DNA of 5,150 nt from Candidatus Sulfotelmatobacter sp. (GCA_030049565.1 JASIKQ010000643.1:1-5150), one strand, 5' to 3'. Shown: positions 1 through 4,913, numbered from the stretch's first letter. Notes: a model not told the origin generated them from the sequence alone. Program-made: numbers and translations.

Positions 1-571
1 CCTGCACCTCCGGAGATTGAAAATGCTGGCGGCAAGTCAGAATTCCGCATAACAGAATCGTCGTGTCGACCGACGAAACCTCCGAATCCCAAACTCGTTC
101 GCCGGTATTAATGTCGGCCCAGTGAAAGAAGAAGCCGCGGTGGTTCGGCAGCTTTGCCCAGAAACTGTGCAGCGCAGCCAAAACCCGCTCCCGAGCCTGC
201 GCCCAGCCCACAAAGCCTCGCCACTGGCCAATACACAAAGCCGTCAGTCCGAAGCCCGTCGCCGCCGTGCTGGCGACGATTCCGTTGTCGTTCACCCGTG
301 TATTGCATCGATCCTTTACCAGGCCAGTCTTCGGATTCGCCTGGTCCCAAAAATATTGGAACGTCGCCCGCTCCAGCTCATCCAGAAATTGATCGTCTTC
401 CGGAGATACGCTGCTGTATTTTGGTCCCTGCGGCTTGGCGCCAGAAGCGGCGGGTAGGGCTTTGTCCAAAGCGCCGAAAACCAAACGGCACAGCGGCAGA
501 GCCCCGAGCACACCCAGCATGCTTCGGGCAAAAACTCGACGGGTTGGATCCGTGGATTGGGGTTCTTTCAT
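1..571 (-). CDS. Glycoamylase-like (PF10091) family protein, Tat-exported, 3'-truncated by window edge
   Basis: The reverse strand is open from an ATG at 571 to the left edge, giving 190 codons with no stop, so the C-terminus lies outside the window. The N-terminus has a twin-arginine-like motif (TRRVFAR, residues 10-16) followed by a hydrophobic stretch (about 17-34), which suggests folded export by Tat. From about residue 60 the text matches the start of the PF10091 glycoamylase domain as I know it: LDELERATFQYFWDQ, then TGLVKDR, then FFHWADINTGERVW and EVSSVDTTILLCGIL. Family members are alpha/alpha-barrel glucan-active proteins, including GH144 endo-beta-1,2-glucanases, and are usually over 400 aa. 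The actual substrate cannot be told from this part. An in-frame TAG lies directly before the ATG, which fixes the upstream limit. There is no clear Shine-Dalgarno, so Met18 or leaderless initiation are alternatives. It is divergent from the gene at 659. Confidence 0.88.
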   Translation of the reverse strand, partial: MKEPQSTDPTRRVFARSMLGVLGALPLCRLVFGALDKALPAASGAKPQGPKYSSVSPEDDQFLDELERATFQYFWDQANPKTGLVKDRCNTRVNDNGIVASTAATGFGLTALCIGQWRGFVGWAQARERVLAALHSFWAKLPNHRGFFFHWADINTGERVWDSEVSSVDTTILLCGILTCRQHFQSPEVQ

Positions 572-602
572 CTAATTGTGCATCTGCGAGACGCGCATCT
601 GG

Positions 603-638
603 TATAGATGAATTATTAAGCTATAGATGAATTATTAA
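603..638. repeat. Perfect 17-bp direct repeat in the divergent promoter region
   Basis: The 17-mer TATAGATGAATTATTAA occurs at 603-619 and again at 622-638, a 19-bp period. It lies in the AT-rich 87-bp space between the two divergent genes. A shorter direct repeat, GCATCTG, is at 580-586 and 595-601. The elements contain TATAGA and TATTAA strings that could act as -10 boxes on either strand, but I could not pair them with a convincing -35. A regulator-binding site or a duplicated promoter element are both possible. Confidence 0.75.
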
Positions 639-646
639 ACACAAAC

Positions 647-652
647 GGAGGT
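647..652 (+). promoter_or_regulatory. Strong Shine-Dalgarno GGAGGT for the 659 start
   Basis: GGAGG at 647-651 is followed by seven bases and then ACG at 659. The ACG is in frame with the large downstream ORF. No ATG, GTG or TTG in that frame lies at a workable distance, which is the reason for proposing the unusual start. Confidence 0.6.
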
Positions 653-658
653 ATTGTT

Positions 659-1693
659 ACGGCCTCTTCCGTAAAATCTCCAGAGCCTTCGATAGCCCAA
701 CAAAGGCGGTTCGGCAAAAAGGGCCATCCGCTCTTGATCGCCCTCGCGGCTATTCTCGCCATTGCGATCCTGGCCTTCCTATACTATCGTCACATCCGCC
801 AGCCCTTGACGCTCAGCGGCGCTGTTCTCGTGCAGGACAGCGATGTGCGAAAACAGTTGCCCATCGCCGGCGTCGAGGTCAGCCTCGCCAGTGGTCTCGC
901 CCATGGCCCGGTGAGATCCGATAACTCCGGTTACTTCTCTCTCCGTCTGTTCAAGAAAATCAGGAAGGGCGACCGGATCACGCTTCAGTTCCGCCACCCA
1001 AACTACCGGCCACTCGACCTCAAGGAAACCGCTCGGAACGAGCTTTACATCGCGCACATGACTCCGATCGCGCGCAATACGCCAGTGGCGCCATCCAAAC
1101 CCGCAATCGTAATTTCCAACGTTCGCGTTCGCTATTCCACCAAGACCCTCACTACCATCAACGTGGGCAGCGAGGCAAAGACTTTTGAAGTGAAAAACGT
1201 GGGCAATATCCCCTGCGACCAACAAGACCCTTGCTCTCCAGATGGGAAGTGGAAGGCTGCCGTCGGCTCCCTTACTCTCGACGCCGGAACCGGTAACGGA
1301 TTCAAGAATGCCCGCATCTCCTGTATCGCCGGCCCTTGCCCGTTTACCCAGATCGATTCCGAAGATTTTTCTAGCGGAAACGAGAAAGCCACTGCGACGG
1401 TTCGCGACTGGTCCGACACAACCACGTTTCTTGTCGAAGCAGAAGTCACTCACAACATGGTAGGCCAGATCGAGTATCAATCTTACCCGGTAATCTTTGG
1501 CACAGCTCTGAGCTTCACTCTCCCCCCGCAATCGGAAGGCATAACCCTCGAAGCCGACGTCTCGGGCCAGACAATCATCTTCCCGCTTGGACCAGATCTG
1601 CTCCTGAGCTGGGCCAATTGCACCGCTGCAACTCGCCCTGACCAATCCAAGGCTTTTCGTTGCGAACTCAAACCCGGTTATCGCTTCCGATAG
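659..1693 (+). CDS. Membrane-anchored carboxypeptidase regulatory-like domain protein
   Basis: Read from the ACG at 659 this is 344 aa. The conventional alternative is TTG at 734 (319 aa), but that codon lies inside the hydrophobic helix and has no good ribosome binding site. Upstream of it the frame encodes a hydrophilic, basic segment ending RRFGKKGHP, which fits a cytoplasmic tail before the TM helix (about residues 25-44). Next comes a beta-rich domain (about 52-135) with the look of a CarboxypepD_reg or Ig-like fold: LTLSGAVLV, PIAGVEVSL, then SDNSGYFSLRL. The remaining ~200 residues are beta-rich, extracytoplasmic and unrecognised. They contain six cysteines in three close pairs (about 186/192, 222/227, 321/335), consistent with disulfides. 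No catalytic motif is visible. A role in envelope binding or assembly is only inferred. It converges on the operon ending at 1834. Confidence 0.82.
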   Translation, partial: TASSVKSPEPSIAQQRRFGKKGHPLLIALAAILAIAILAFLYYRHIRQPLTLSGAVLVQDSDVRKQLPIAGVEVSLASGLAHGPVRSDNSGYFSLRLFKKIRKGDRITLQFRHPNYRPLDLKETARNELYIAHMTPIARNTPVAPSKPAIVISNVRVRYSTKTLTTINVGSEAKTFEVKNVGNIPCDQQDPCSPDGKWKAAVGSLTLDAGTGNGFKNARISCIAGPCPFTQIDSEDFSSGNEKATATVRDWSDTTTFLVEAEVTHNMVGQIEYQSYPVIFGTALSFTLPPQSEGITLEADVSGQTIIFPLGPDLLLSWANCTAATRPDQSKAFRCELKPGYRFR

Positions 1694-1727
1694 TCCGGCA
1701 CTGGATGCCAATCCCTTTCACCCTAGA

Positions 1728-1784
1728 GTGACAGAGAAGAAAAGAAGTGAAATCCAAAAAATCTTAAAAGTTTTTCTCTGTGAC
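1728..1784. terminator. Weak inverted repeat between convergent genes, possible bidirectional terminator
   Basis: ACAGAGAA (1731-1738) is complementary to TTCTCTGT (1774-1781), with two further pairs beyond one mismatch. The loop is long (35 nt) and A-rich. T runs occur on both strands nearby. The position between two convergent stops favours termination, but the long loop makes this a weak call. The right arm runs into the repetitive-looking CTCTGTG text described in the findings. Confidence 0.35.
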
Positions 1785-1833
1785 TTTGCGTGTCAGTGGT
1801 GAACCGCCTTGCGAAGTTCGGTAGTGCCCGGGC

Positions 1834-2304
1834 TCAGACTTCTGCCACGTGCGTCACCGCAATCGTCCTTCCGTTCAACTTGCCCGTTACCTGAACCCGC
1901 TGGCCGGCCATTTTCTTCAACAACATCATGTCTCCCTCAAGCACATAGGCCGAGTCGCCGTCGATAAGAACAAAGCGTTCCCCCGCATGCACGCATTGGC
2001 GCGTGCAATCTGCAGCCGATTGCCCGATGCCGGGAGCATGTCTGGCGCCGCAATGCGTATCCGTAATCACGCCCTCGTAAGTTTGCACGGCTTCCGACTG
2101 GGTGACTGGCTGAGGGCTTGCTTGAACCGAGGGTGGCTCCCCGCTCGCCCGTCCGCTTGTTCCCAGTGCTCCAAGCCATACTGCAATTGCGCATGCCGCA
2201 ATGGCTGCCGTCGCCAGCGATAGCCGCGAAATCATCAGGTCGCGAAGTGCCCGGCTCTCGATTCGATTCTTCCGGAATTCTGCCTTTTGTTTATCGTTCT
2301 CCAT
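1834..2304 (-). CDS. Membrane-anchored DUF5818-like small protein with Cys/His cluster
   Basis: This 156-aa protein is second in a minus-strand pair. Its ATG lies 15 bp after the previous stop, and AGGTGA overlaps that stop as a ribosome binding site. A charged N-terminus (1-24) precedes one hydrophobic helix (about 26-48), then a Pro/Gln/Ser linker. The globular part (about 75-156) reads TYEGVITDTHCGARH, a loop with CTRQC, then ERFVLIDGDSAYVLEG and QRVQVTGKLNGRTIAV. This is a small beta-barrel or OB-like pattern that resembles the DUF5818-type proteins common in Acidobacteriota; the family name is from memory. Cys85, His89, Cys100, Cys104 and His106 could bind a metal or form disulfides. No enzymatic function can be assigned. 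It probably faces the periplasm and is co-transcribed with the gene ending at 2320. Confidence 0.85.
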   Translation of the reverse strand: MENDKQKAEFRKNRIESRALRDLMISRLSLATAAIAACAIAVWLGALGTSGRASGEPPSVQASPQPVTQSEAVQTYEGVITDTHCGARHAPGIGQSAADCTRQCVHAGERFVLIDGDSAYVLEGDMMLLKKMAGQRVQVTGKLNGRTIAVTHVAEV

Positions 2305-2319
2305 TCTATTGAACTCACC

Positions 2320-2772
2320 TCAGGTCCATGAGAGCGGCTCGACGGCGATAATGTGCAGGGTCTCTCCGTTGGGGTCCACGGTCGCAGTAATTCTTACGTG
2401 CAACCCAACGTACTGCCTTGCTTTCTCCTGGTCGTCAAGCTCGAAGGTGCTATGATGCGAAACCTGCAAGACATAGCGGCCGCCGGTCTTATCGATTGCC
2501 CCCGTAAAGTATTGAGGCATCCTCTGTTCGGTCCCAATCGTGTACCCAGACTGCGCATCGTTCTGATTTGGTTGCTGTGCCGGCGGTGCCAGCAGAGGCA
2601 GTGCTTGCGCAAGCGGCTGCGGTTTTTGCAGGACCGACCATGCAATCAACTCTGGGCCAACCGCTTGCAACGTCGGCAACGGGCCCGGCTGCGGATTTTG
2701 CGCGAACATCAGCGGCACTGTAGCGCCCAGGAACAGCAGCGACGCAAAACGACCGTTATCGCCCTTCTTCAT
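2320..2772 (-). CDS. Secreted DUF5818-like protein
   Basis: This 150-aa protein starts at an ATG preceded by GGAAG. Residues 1-25 form a Sec-type signal peptide: MKKGDNGR, then a hydrophobic core ending near LMFAQ. A Pro/Gln/Leu-rich linker follows (about 26-85), with the AWSVLQKPQPL pattern I associate with DUF5818 proteins of Acidobacteriota. The C-terminal domain (about 88-147) reads YFTGAIDKTGGRYVL, FELDDQEKARQYVG, then VRITATVDPNGETLHIIAVE. It is an all-beta pattern in which LDDQEKA is the most family-like string. It has no cysteine, unlike its downstream partner, but aligns with that partner's C-terminal half. The biochemical role is unknown; an exported structural or binding protein is plausible. 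It is the first gene of a two-gene operon. I found no convincing promoter. Confidence 0.87.
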   Translation of the reverse strand: MKKGDNGRFASLLFLGATVPLMFAQNPQPGPLPTLQAVGPELIAWSVLQKPQPLAQALPLLAPPAQQPNQNDAQSGYTIGTEQRMPQYFTGAIDKTGGRYVLQVSHHSTFELDDQEKARQYVGLHVRITATVDPNGETLHIIAVEPLSWT

Positions 2773-2983
2773 GTTTCACTTCCAAAAAGACGAAGCGGTC
2801 ACTTTTTTCCCCGAGGGCGCGCTGAAATCCATGCGGCCGGAGCACCGAATCCCTGCGCATCCAGCCAGTTAGGCTAATCCTCACGCGCACCCGCTCGGGA
2901 ATCCATACCCGGTATCCTGTAACCCGCTGGAAATAGATCTCTGCCGCGCGCATTCCCGCAGCGTGAGAATGAGGCATCTGCAT
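2756..2983 (-). CDS. Doubtful 75-aa ORF overlapping the start of the secreted DUF5818-like gene
   Basis: An ATG-started ORF on the minus strand ends 17 bases inside the next gene, so it could be translationally coupled to it. The product is basic and soluble, with a middle segment GYRVWIPERVRVRISLTGW and an end segment SDRFVFLEVKHEEGR. I recognise no family. There is no good ribosome binding site, and an in-frame TAA lies two codons upstream of the ATG. It is more likely chance than real. Confidence 0.22.
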   Translation of the reverse strand: MQMPHSHAAGMRAAEIYFQRVTGYRVWIPERVRVRISLTGWMRRDSVLRPHGFQRALGEKSDRFVFLEVKHEEGR

Positions 2984-3138
2984 AGGTTAGTTCCACATCG
3001 GAAATAGGGGTAAGAACGTTGCGAGCCGGGCTGCATTCTGCGACAGTGCAAGTTTTTTCACAAAATACACGATTCACTGTATGGGCAGGTTTGATTTGGT
3101 TAGTTAGGCTGAAATCCTACTCGACGAACGCCCCCATC

Positions 3139-3177
3139 GAGCAGGTGCCGGTTCACTGGGAGGACGGGCACCTGCTC
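3139..3177. other. Strong perfect 11-bp inverted repeat (RNA hairpin or binding site)
   Basis: GAGCAGGTGCC (3139-3149) is perfectly complementary to GGCACCTGCTC (3167-3177) across a 17-base spacer. The spacer contains a GGGAGG string resembling a Shine-Dalgarno. No T run follows on the plus strand, and none lies next to the stem on the minus strand, so it is not a standard intrinsic terminator. It could be part of a small RNA, a mobile-repeat remnant or a protein-binding palindrome. Confidence 0.6.
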
Positions 3178-3328
3178 CCTTCTCAAAGAAAATAGCTATT
3201 CCGTTCCAACGGCTCCATTTGCTGCCTCTAACTCCGCGGTGCCAGTCCTCCCTGCCGGGAAGAGCAATCTCTTTCCCAACCCGCAACCTCACGCGCTGCA
3301 ACTAATGTTCCAGTAGGTGACAAAATCA

Positions 3329-3355
3329 AGAAAGCCCGGGTTTCACCGGCTTTCT
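3329..3355 (+). promoter_or_regulatory. 5'-UTR hairpin abutting the ribosome binding site
   Basis: AGAAAGCC (3329-3336) pairs perfectly with GGCTTTCT (3348-3355) around an 11-base loop. The stem ends one base before AGGAGG at 3357. This position could modulate translation or protect the mRNA 5' end, but no alternative pairing that hides the ribosome binding site was worked out. Confidence 0.45.
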
Positions 3356-3356
3356 C

Positions 3357-3362
3357 AGGAGG
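3357..3362 (+). promoter_or_regulatory. Consensus Shine-Dalgarno AGGAGG deciding the 3371 start
   Basis: AGGAGG sits eight bases before the ATG at 3371. The frame is open further up to an ATG at 3317, but that start has no comparable site and would translate through the hairpin and the Shine-Dalgarno itself, so 3371 is preferred. Confidence 0.8.
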
Positions 3363-3370
3363 AATTTTCT

Positions 3371-3580
3371 ATGGCGGACGATATGGAACGGAAAGGTCAG
3401 CAGGGAGGTCAATCCGGCCAGGGCCAGCAGCAACATGGACAACATGGCCAGTCCGGTGAACAGGGTGGCCGGGGTCAGCAATCCGGGCAGACCGGTCAAA
3501 CCGGACAGCAACAGCCGAAAAAGGGCGGTCTAAGCAGCGAGGACGAGGAAAACGAGAATCGTCAGCGCCGCGCTTCCTAG
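3371..3580 (+). CDS. Gln/Gly-rich hydrophilin-like small protein
   Basis: This 69-aa protein is almost half glutamine and glycine (about 18 Q and 16 G). It has no Cys, Trp, Phe, Tyr, Ile or Val. Residues 1-8 (MADDMERK) lead into an imperfect repeat of GQ, GQQ, GQS, GQT and GQH units (about 9-49). A KKGGLSS hinge and a strongly charged tail (SEDEENENRQRR) follow. This composition meets the usual idea of a hydrophilin or intrinsically disordered desiccation/osmotic-stress protein; that role is inferred from composition only. The start is chosen for its consensus ribosome binding site. A compound hairpin terminator follows the stop, so the gene is probably monocistronic. The antisense strand shows a hydrophobic ORF, which is simply the complement of the Gln/Gly codons. 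Confidence 0.82.
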   Translation: MADDMERKGQQGGQSGQGQQQHGQHGQSGEQGGRGQQSGQTGQTGQQQPKKGGLSSEDEENENRQRRAS

Positions 3581-3598
3581 CCTGTTTCGCGTTGCACC

Positions 3599-3647
3599 AA
3601 GCCTTCTAAGGGTCCCGGCCGACACGCCGGGGCCTCATTAGGCTTTT
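3599..3647 (+). terminator. Compound intrinsic terminator after the hydrophilin-like gene
   Basis: An inner stem GGTCCCGGC (3611-3619) pairs with GCCGGGGCC (3626-3634), with one G-U pair and a six-base loop. An outer stem AAGCCT (3599-3604) pairs with AGGCTT (3640-3645), and TTTT lies at 3644-3647. The location 18 bases after the stop at 3580 fits termination of that gene. Confidence 0.72.
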
Positions 3648-3731
3648 CGCACCGGCCACTATCCATCCTTCCTTTCTTCGAGTTTCTCCTCGGCAGACGT
3701 TATCCACAAGCACAACTACGGAGTTCACCCT

Positions 3732-3812
3732 ATGGCGGCTTCTCGAATCCATGACTACATTCTTTTCAGGAATTTCTGCGGACATCCACCCGAGAACAAT
3801 GAGCTACAATGA
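3732..3812 (+). CDS. Possible 26-aa leader ORF upstream of the small helical protein
   Basis: The ATG at 3732 is preceded by CGGAG with an eight-base spacer. It encodes MAASRIHDYILFRNFC followed by GHPPENNELQ and stops at TGA 3810-3812. That stop overlaps the GAGGT ribosome binding site of the next ATG (3820), a geometry seen with translational coupling or leader peptides. It is in the same frame as the 3849 gene, separated from it only by this TGA. No family is recognised. Confidence 0.3.
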   Translation: MAASRIHDYILFRNFCGHPPENNELQ

Positions 3813-3848
3813 GGTATTTATGACAACCCATCCCCATCCCCCATTTGC

Positions 3849-4067
3849 GTGCGATGCTGGCGCGAGCTTTACACCGCAGCCCTGTTTGAGAGCGAGAAAG
3901 AGCGGATCCCGGCCCGCATTGCAGATGCCGAAAAAGCCATCGTCGCTCGCGCCCGCGAGCTGTTCGCTGCCGGCGGCGATACCATTGAAGAGGACCAGGC
4001 GCTCGACGACGCCCTCTACGCCCTGCATGCCCTCCAGAATTGTCTGGATTTTCGCATTGCAGCGTAA
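3849..4067 (+). CDS. Small conserved-looking helical protein, N-terminus probably frameshifted
   Basis: From GTG at 3849 the product is 72 aa. It reads as a soluble, amphipathic helical protein: RCWRELYTAALFE, ERIPARIADAEKAIVARARELF, then a loop AGGDTIEEDQALDDALYALHAL. The regular Ala/Leu/Glu/Arg spacing and clean end make it a convincing gene. I cannot name the family or a function. The GTG has no ribosome binding site, and the frame continues upstream to encode ICVRC, giving a CxxC pair that looks native. The well-placed ATG at 3820 (GAGGT, four-base spacer) is one base out of frame. Adding one C in the C5 tract at 3838-3842 would give MTTHPHPPICVRCWRELY. So the true start is probably 3820, with a sequencing error or natural frameshift. 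Confidence 0.78.
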   Translation: MRCWRELYTAALFESEKERIPARIADAEKAIVARARELFAAGGDTIEEDQALDDALYALHALQNCLDFRIAA

Positions 4068-4079
4068 CCTCATTCTTCC

Positions 4080-4093
4080 AGCCTAAAGGCTTT
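4080..4093 (+). terminator. Weak hairpin with short T run after the small helical protein
   Basis: AGCC (4080-4083) and GGCT (4088-4091) form a four-pair stem around TAAA, leading into TTT at 4091-4093. It follows the stop at 4067 by about a dozen bases. The stem is short, so this is tentative. Confidence 0.3.
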
Positions 4094-4241
4094 GCTGTCT
4101 CGGCTGTAGGGACATTGGGTGAACGGCTGCCCACGCCGGTGTGCTGGCATATTCTGCAAGAATCCTTAGATCGGCCTTAATTCCCCAATACGGCAAATTC
4201 GAGCTACAACCGGGACTTGCACGGTATTGTTACCCCGCTTC

Positions 4242-4532
4242 ATGTCTTTTAAGGTGCGGGCAGTGCGGAAAGGTGACTCACTCCCGGTGGCATATAAATT
4301 CTCCACACGCCGTCTCGAAACTCCACTTACAACATCTCCTGAAGATCTACGACGCGCCTTCGAAAATGCGGTTCGCGAGATCCATCAGGCCGATCTCGCG
4401 GCTCAAAGAAAGTCGAACCATCGTACCCCAATCGTTCCCCGCGCAAAGATCCTGCGTTCTCCCAACCAAGACACGGAAAAACGCGCCCTGTCGGATGCAG
4501 CCCGTGCTTTGGCCCAGCTCTGGAAAGTCTAA
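4242..4532 (+). CDS. Hypothetical 96-aa protein
   Basis: From the ATG at 4242 the product begins MSFKVRAVRKGDSLPVAYKF. It has a likely helical middle (TSPEDLRRAFENAVREIHQA, about 31-50), a basic Pro-containing stretch, and a C-terminal helix (EKRALSDAARALAQLWKV). TTG at 4227 is an alternative start, and neither start has a clear ribosome binding site. The residue pattern is protein-like, with no TM segment, no cysteine and a positive overall charge, so it is probably cytoplasmic and may bind nucleic acid, though that is only a composition argument. No family is recognised. It converges on the csbD operon. A longer ORF in another frame (4141-5052) overlaps it but runs antisense across csbD and is judged spurious. 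Confidence 0.55.
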   Translation: MSFKVRAVRKGDSLPVAYKFSTRRLETPLTTSPEDLRRAFENAVREIHQADLAAQRKSNHRTPIVPRAKILRSPNQDTEKRALSDAARALAQLWKV

Positions 4533-4565
4533 GAAAGCATTCGGCTGTAGGATCTACTACGCCTT

Positions 4566-4592
4566 CAATGCAGAAAATCAATGCAGAAAAAT
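4566..4592. repeat. Tandem 13/14-bp repeat next to the terminator
   Basis: CAATGCAGAAAAT (4566-4578) is followed directly by CAATGCAGAAAAAT (4579-4592), differing by one A. On the minus strand the copies give two successive T tracts behind the csbD terminator hairpin. Confidence 0.7.
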
Positions 4593-4623
4593 CAAGGGCC
4601 GCCGCCGATTAAGGCCGCAGCCC
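4586..4623 (-). terminator. Intrinsic terminator of the lmo0937-like/csbD operon
   Basis: On the minus strand GGGCTGCGGCC and GGCGGCGGCCC form an 11-position stem with one G-U pair and one mismatch around TTAATC (plus 4596-4623). TTGATTTTT follows (plus 4587-4595). It begins 22 bases after the csbD stop, which supports that gene's end. Confidence 0.75.
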
Positions 4624-4645
4624 TCGAATTCGCCGGCTTACAAAA

Positions 4646-4906
4646 CTAACTCGTCTTGCGCAAACGGATGTCGGTTTCTTCTTCCCGTTCCAAGTGCTCA
4701 TCTGTCGCATGGCGATCTGTCTTCTCGCGCTCCGCCGTCTTCTTGGCGGCATCTTTCACATTGCCCCAGGCATTCTGAAGCTTGCCTTCCGCCTGTTTCA
4801 CGGCGCCGTGCACTTGCATTTCATCGTCTCCCGTCCATTCTCCTGCCTGGCGCTGCGCGCGGCCGGCAATGTCTTTTACCTTGCCTTTCACTTGGTCTTT
4901 GTTCAC
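4646..4906 (-). CDS. csbD: CsbD family stress response protein
   Basis: Read from GTG at 4906 this is 86 aa. The start is set by AGGAGG (plus 4914-4919) with a seven-base spacer. The longer open frame to 5089 would overlap the upstream small membrane gene and is rejected. Residues 1-56 carry the CsbD pattern: NKDQVKGKVKDIAG, a Q-A-GEWTGD segment, then the second half-repeat VKQAEGKLQNAWGNVKDAAKK. The charged tail (57-86) is Glu/Arg/Lys-rich and longer than in the shortest family members. CsbD proteins are small, hydrophilic, helical and induced under general stress (SigB control in Bacillus). Their molecular function is not established. It lies 35 bases after the lmo0937-like stop and ahead of a strong terminator, so the two genes probably form one operon. 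Confidence 0.93.
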   Translation of the reverse strand: MNKDQVKGKVKDIAGRAQRQAGEWTGDDEMQVHGAVKQAEGKLQNAWGNVKDAAKKTAEREKTDRHATDEHLEREEETDIRLRKTS

Positions 4907-4913
4907 GACTTTT

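Larger units (their letters stand above)
2773..3356. other. Gene-poor region upstream of the DUF5818-like operon and of the hydrophilin gene
   Basis: No ORF here combines a good start, a ribosome binding site and a protein-like composition. The stretch should hold the promoters for the minus-strand operon at 2772 and the plus-strand gene at 3371, but I could not identify -35/-10 pairs with confidence. It contains the hairpin at 3139-3177 and the doubtful ORFs at 2756-2983 (minus) and 3046-3195 (plus, GTG start, 49 aa). Confidence 0.6.

Noticed and set aside
154..630. 158-aa plus-strand ORF
   Set aside because: It is antisense to the glycoamylase-family gene, which has recognisable family motifs, and it runs through the divergent promoter.
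779..1711. 310-aa minus-strand ORF
   Set aside because: It is fully antisense to the membrane-anchored carboxypeptidase-regulatory-like gene, whose protein pattern (TM, beta domain, paired Cys) is far more credible.
1849..2223. 124-aa plus-strand ORF
   Set aside because: It is antisense to the DUF5818-like membrane-anchored gene, and its Arg/Cys/His-rich sequence is characteristic of a shadow frame.
2874..3077. 67-aa minus-strand ORF
   Set aside because: It has no ribosome binding site and no family resemblance, and it overlaps another doubtful ORF in the same gene-poor stretch.
3104..3301. 65-aa minus-strand ORF
   Set aside because: Its composition is Arg/Pro/Ser/Trp-rich and not protein-like, it has no ribosome binding site, and it reads through the strong hairpin.
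3326..3511. Hydrophobic 61-aa minus-strand ORF resembling a membrane peptide
   Set aside because: Its Leu/Thr-rich sequence is the complement of the Gln/Gly repeat codons of the hydrophilin-like gene, which has the ribosome binding site and terminator.
3751..4086. 111-aa plus-strand ORF containing the ATG at 3820
   Set aside because: After about residue 33 its sequence is unlike a folded protein, while the alternative frame from 3849 is. Only its ATG and ribosome binding site are considered genuine.
4150..4163. Short palindrome ATTCT/AGAAT
   Set aside because: A five-base AT-rich stem is expected by chance and has no T run or promoter context.
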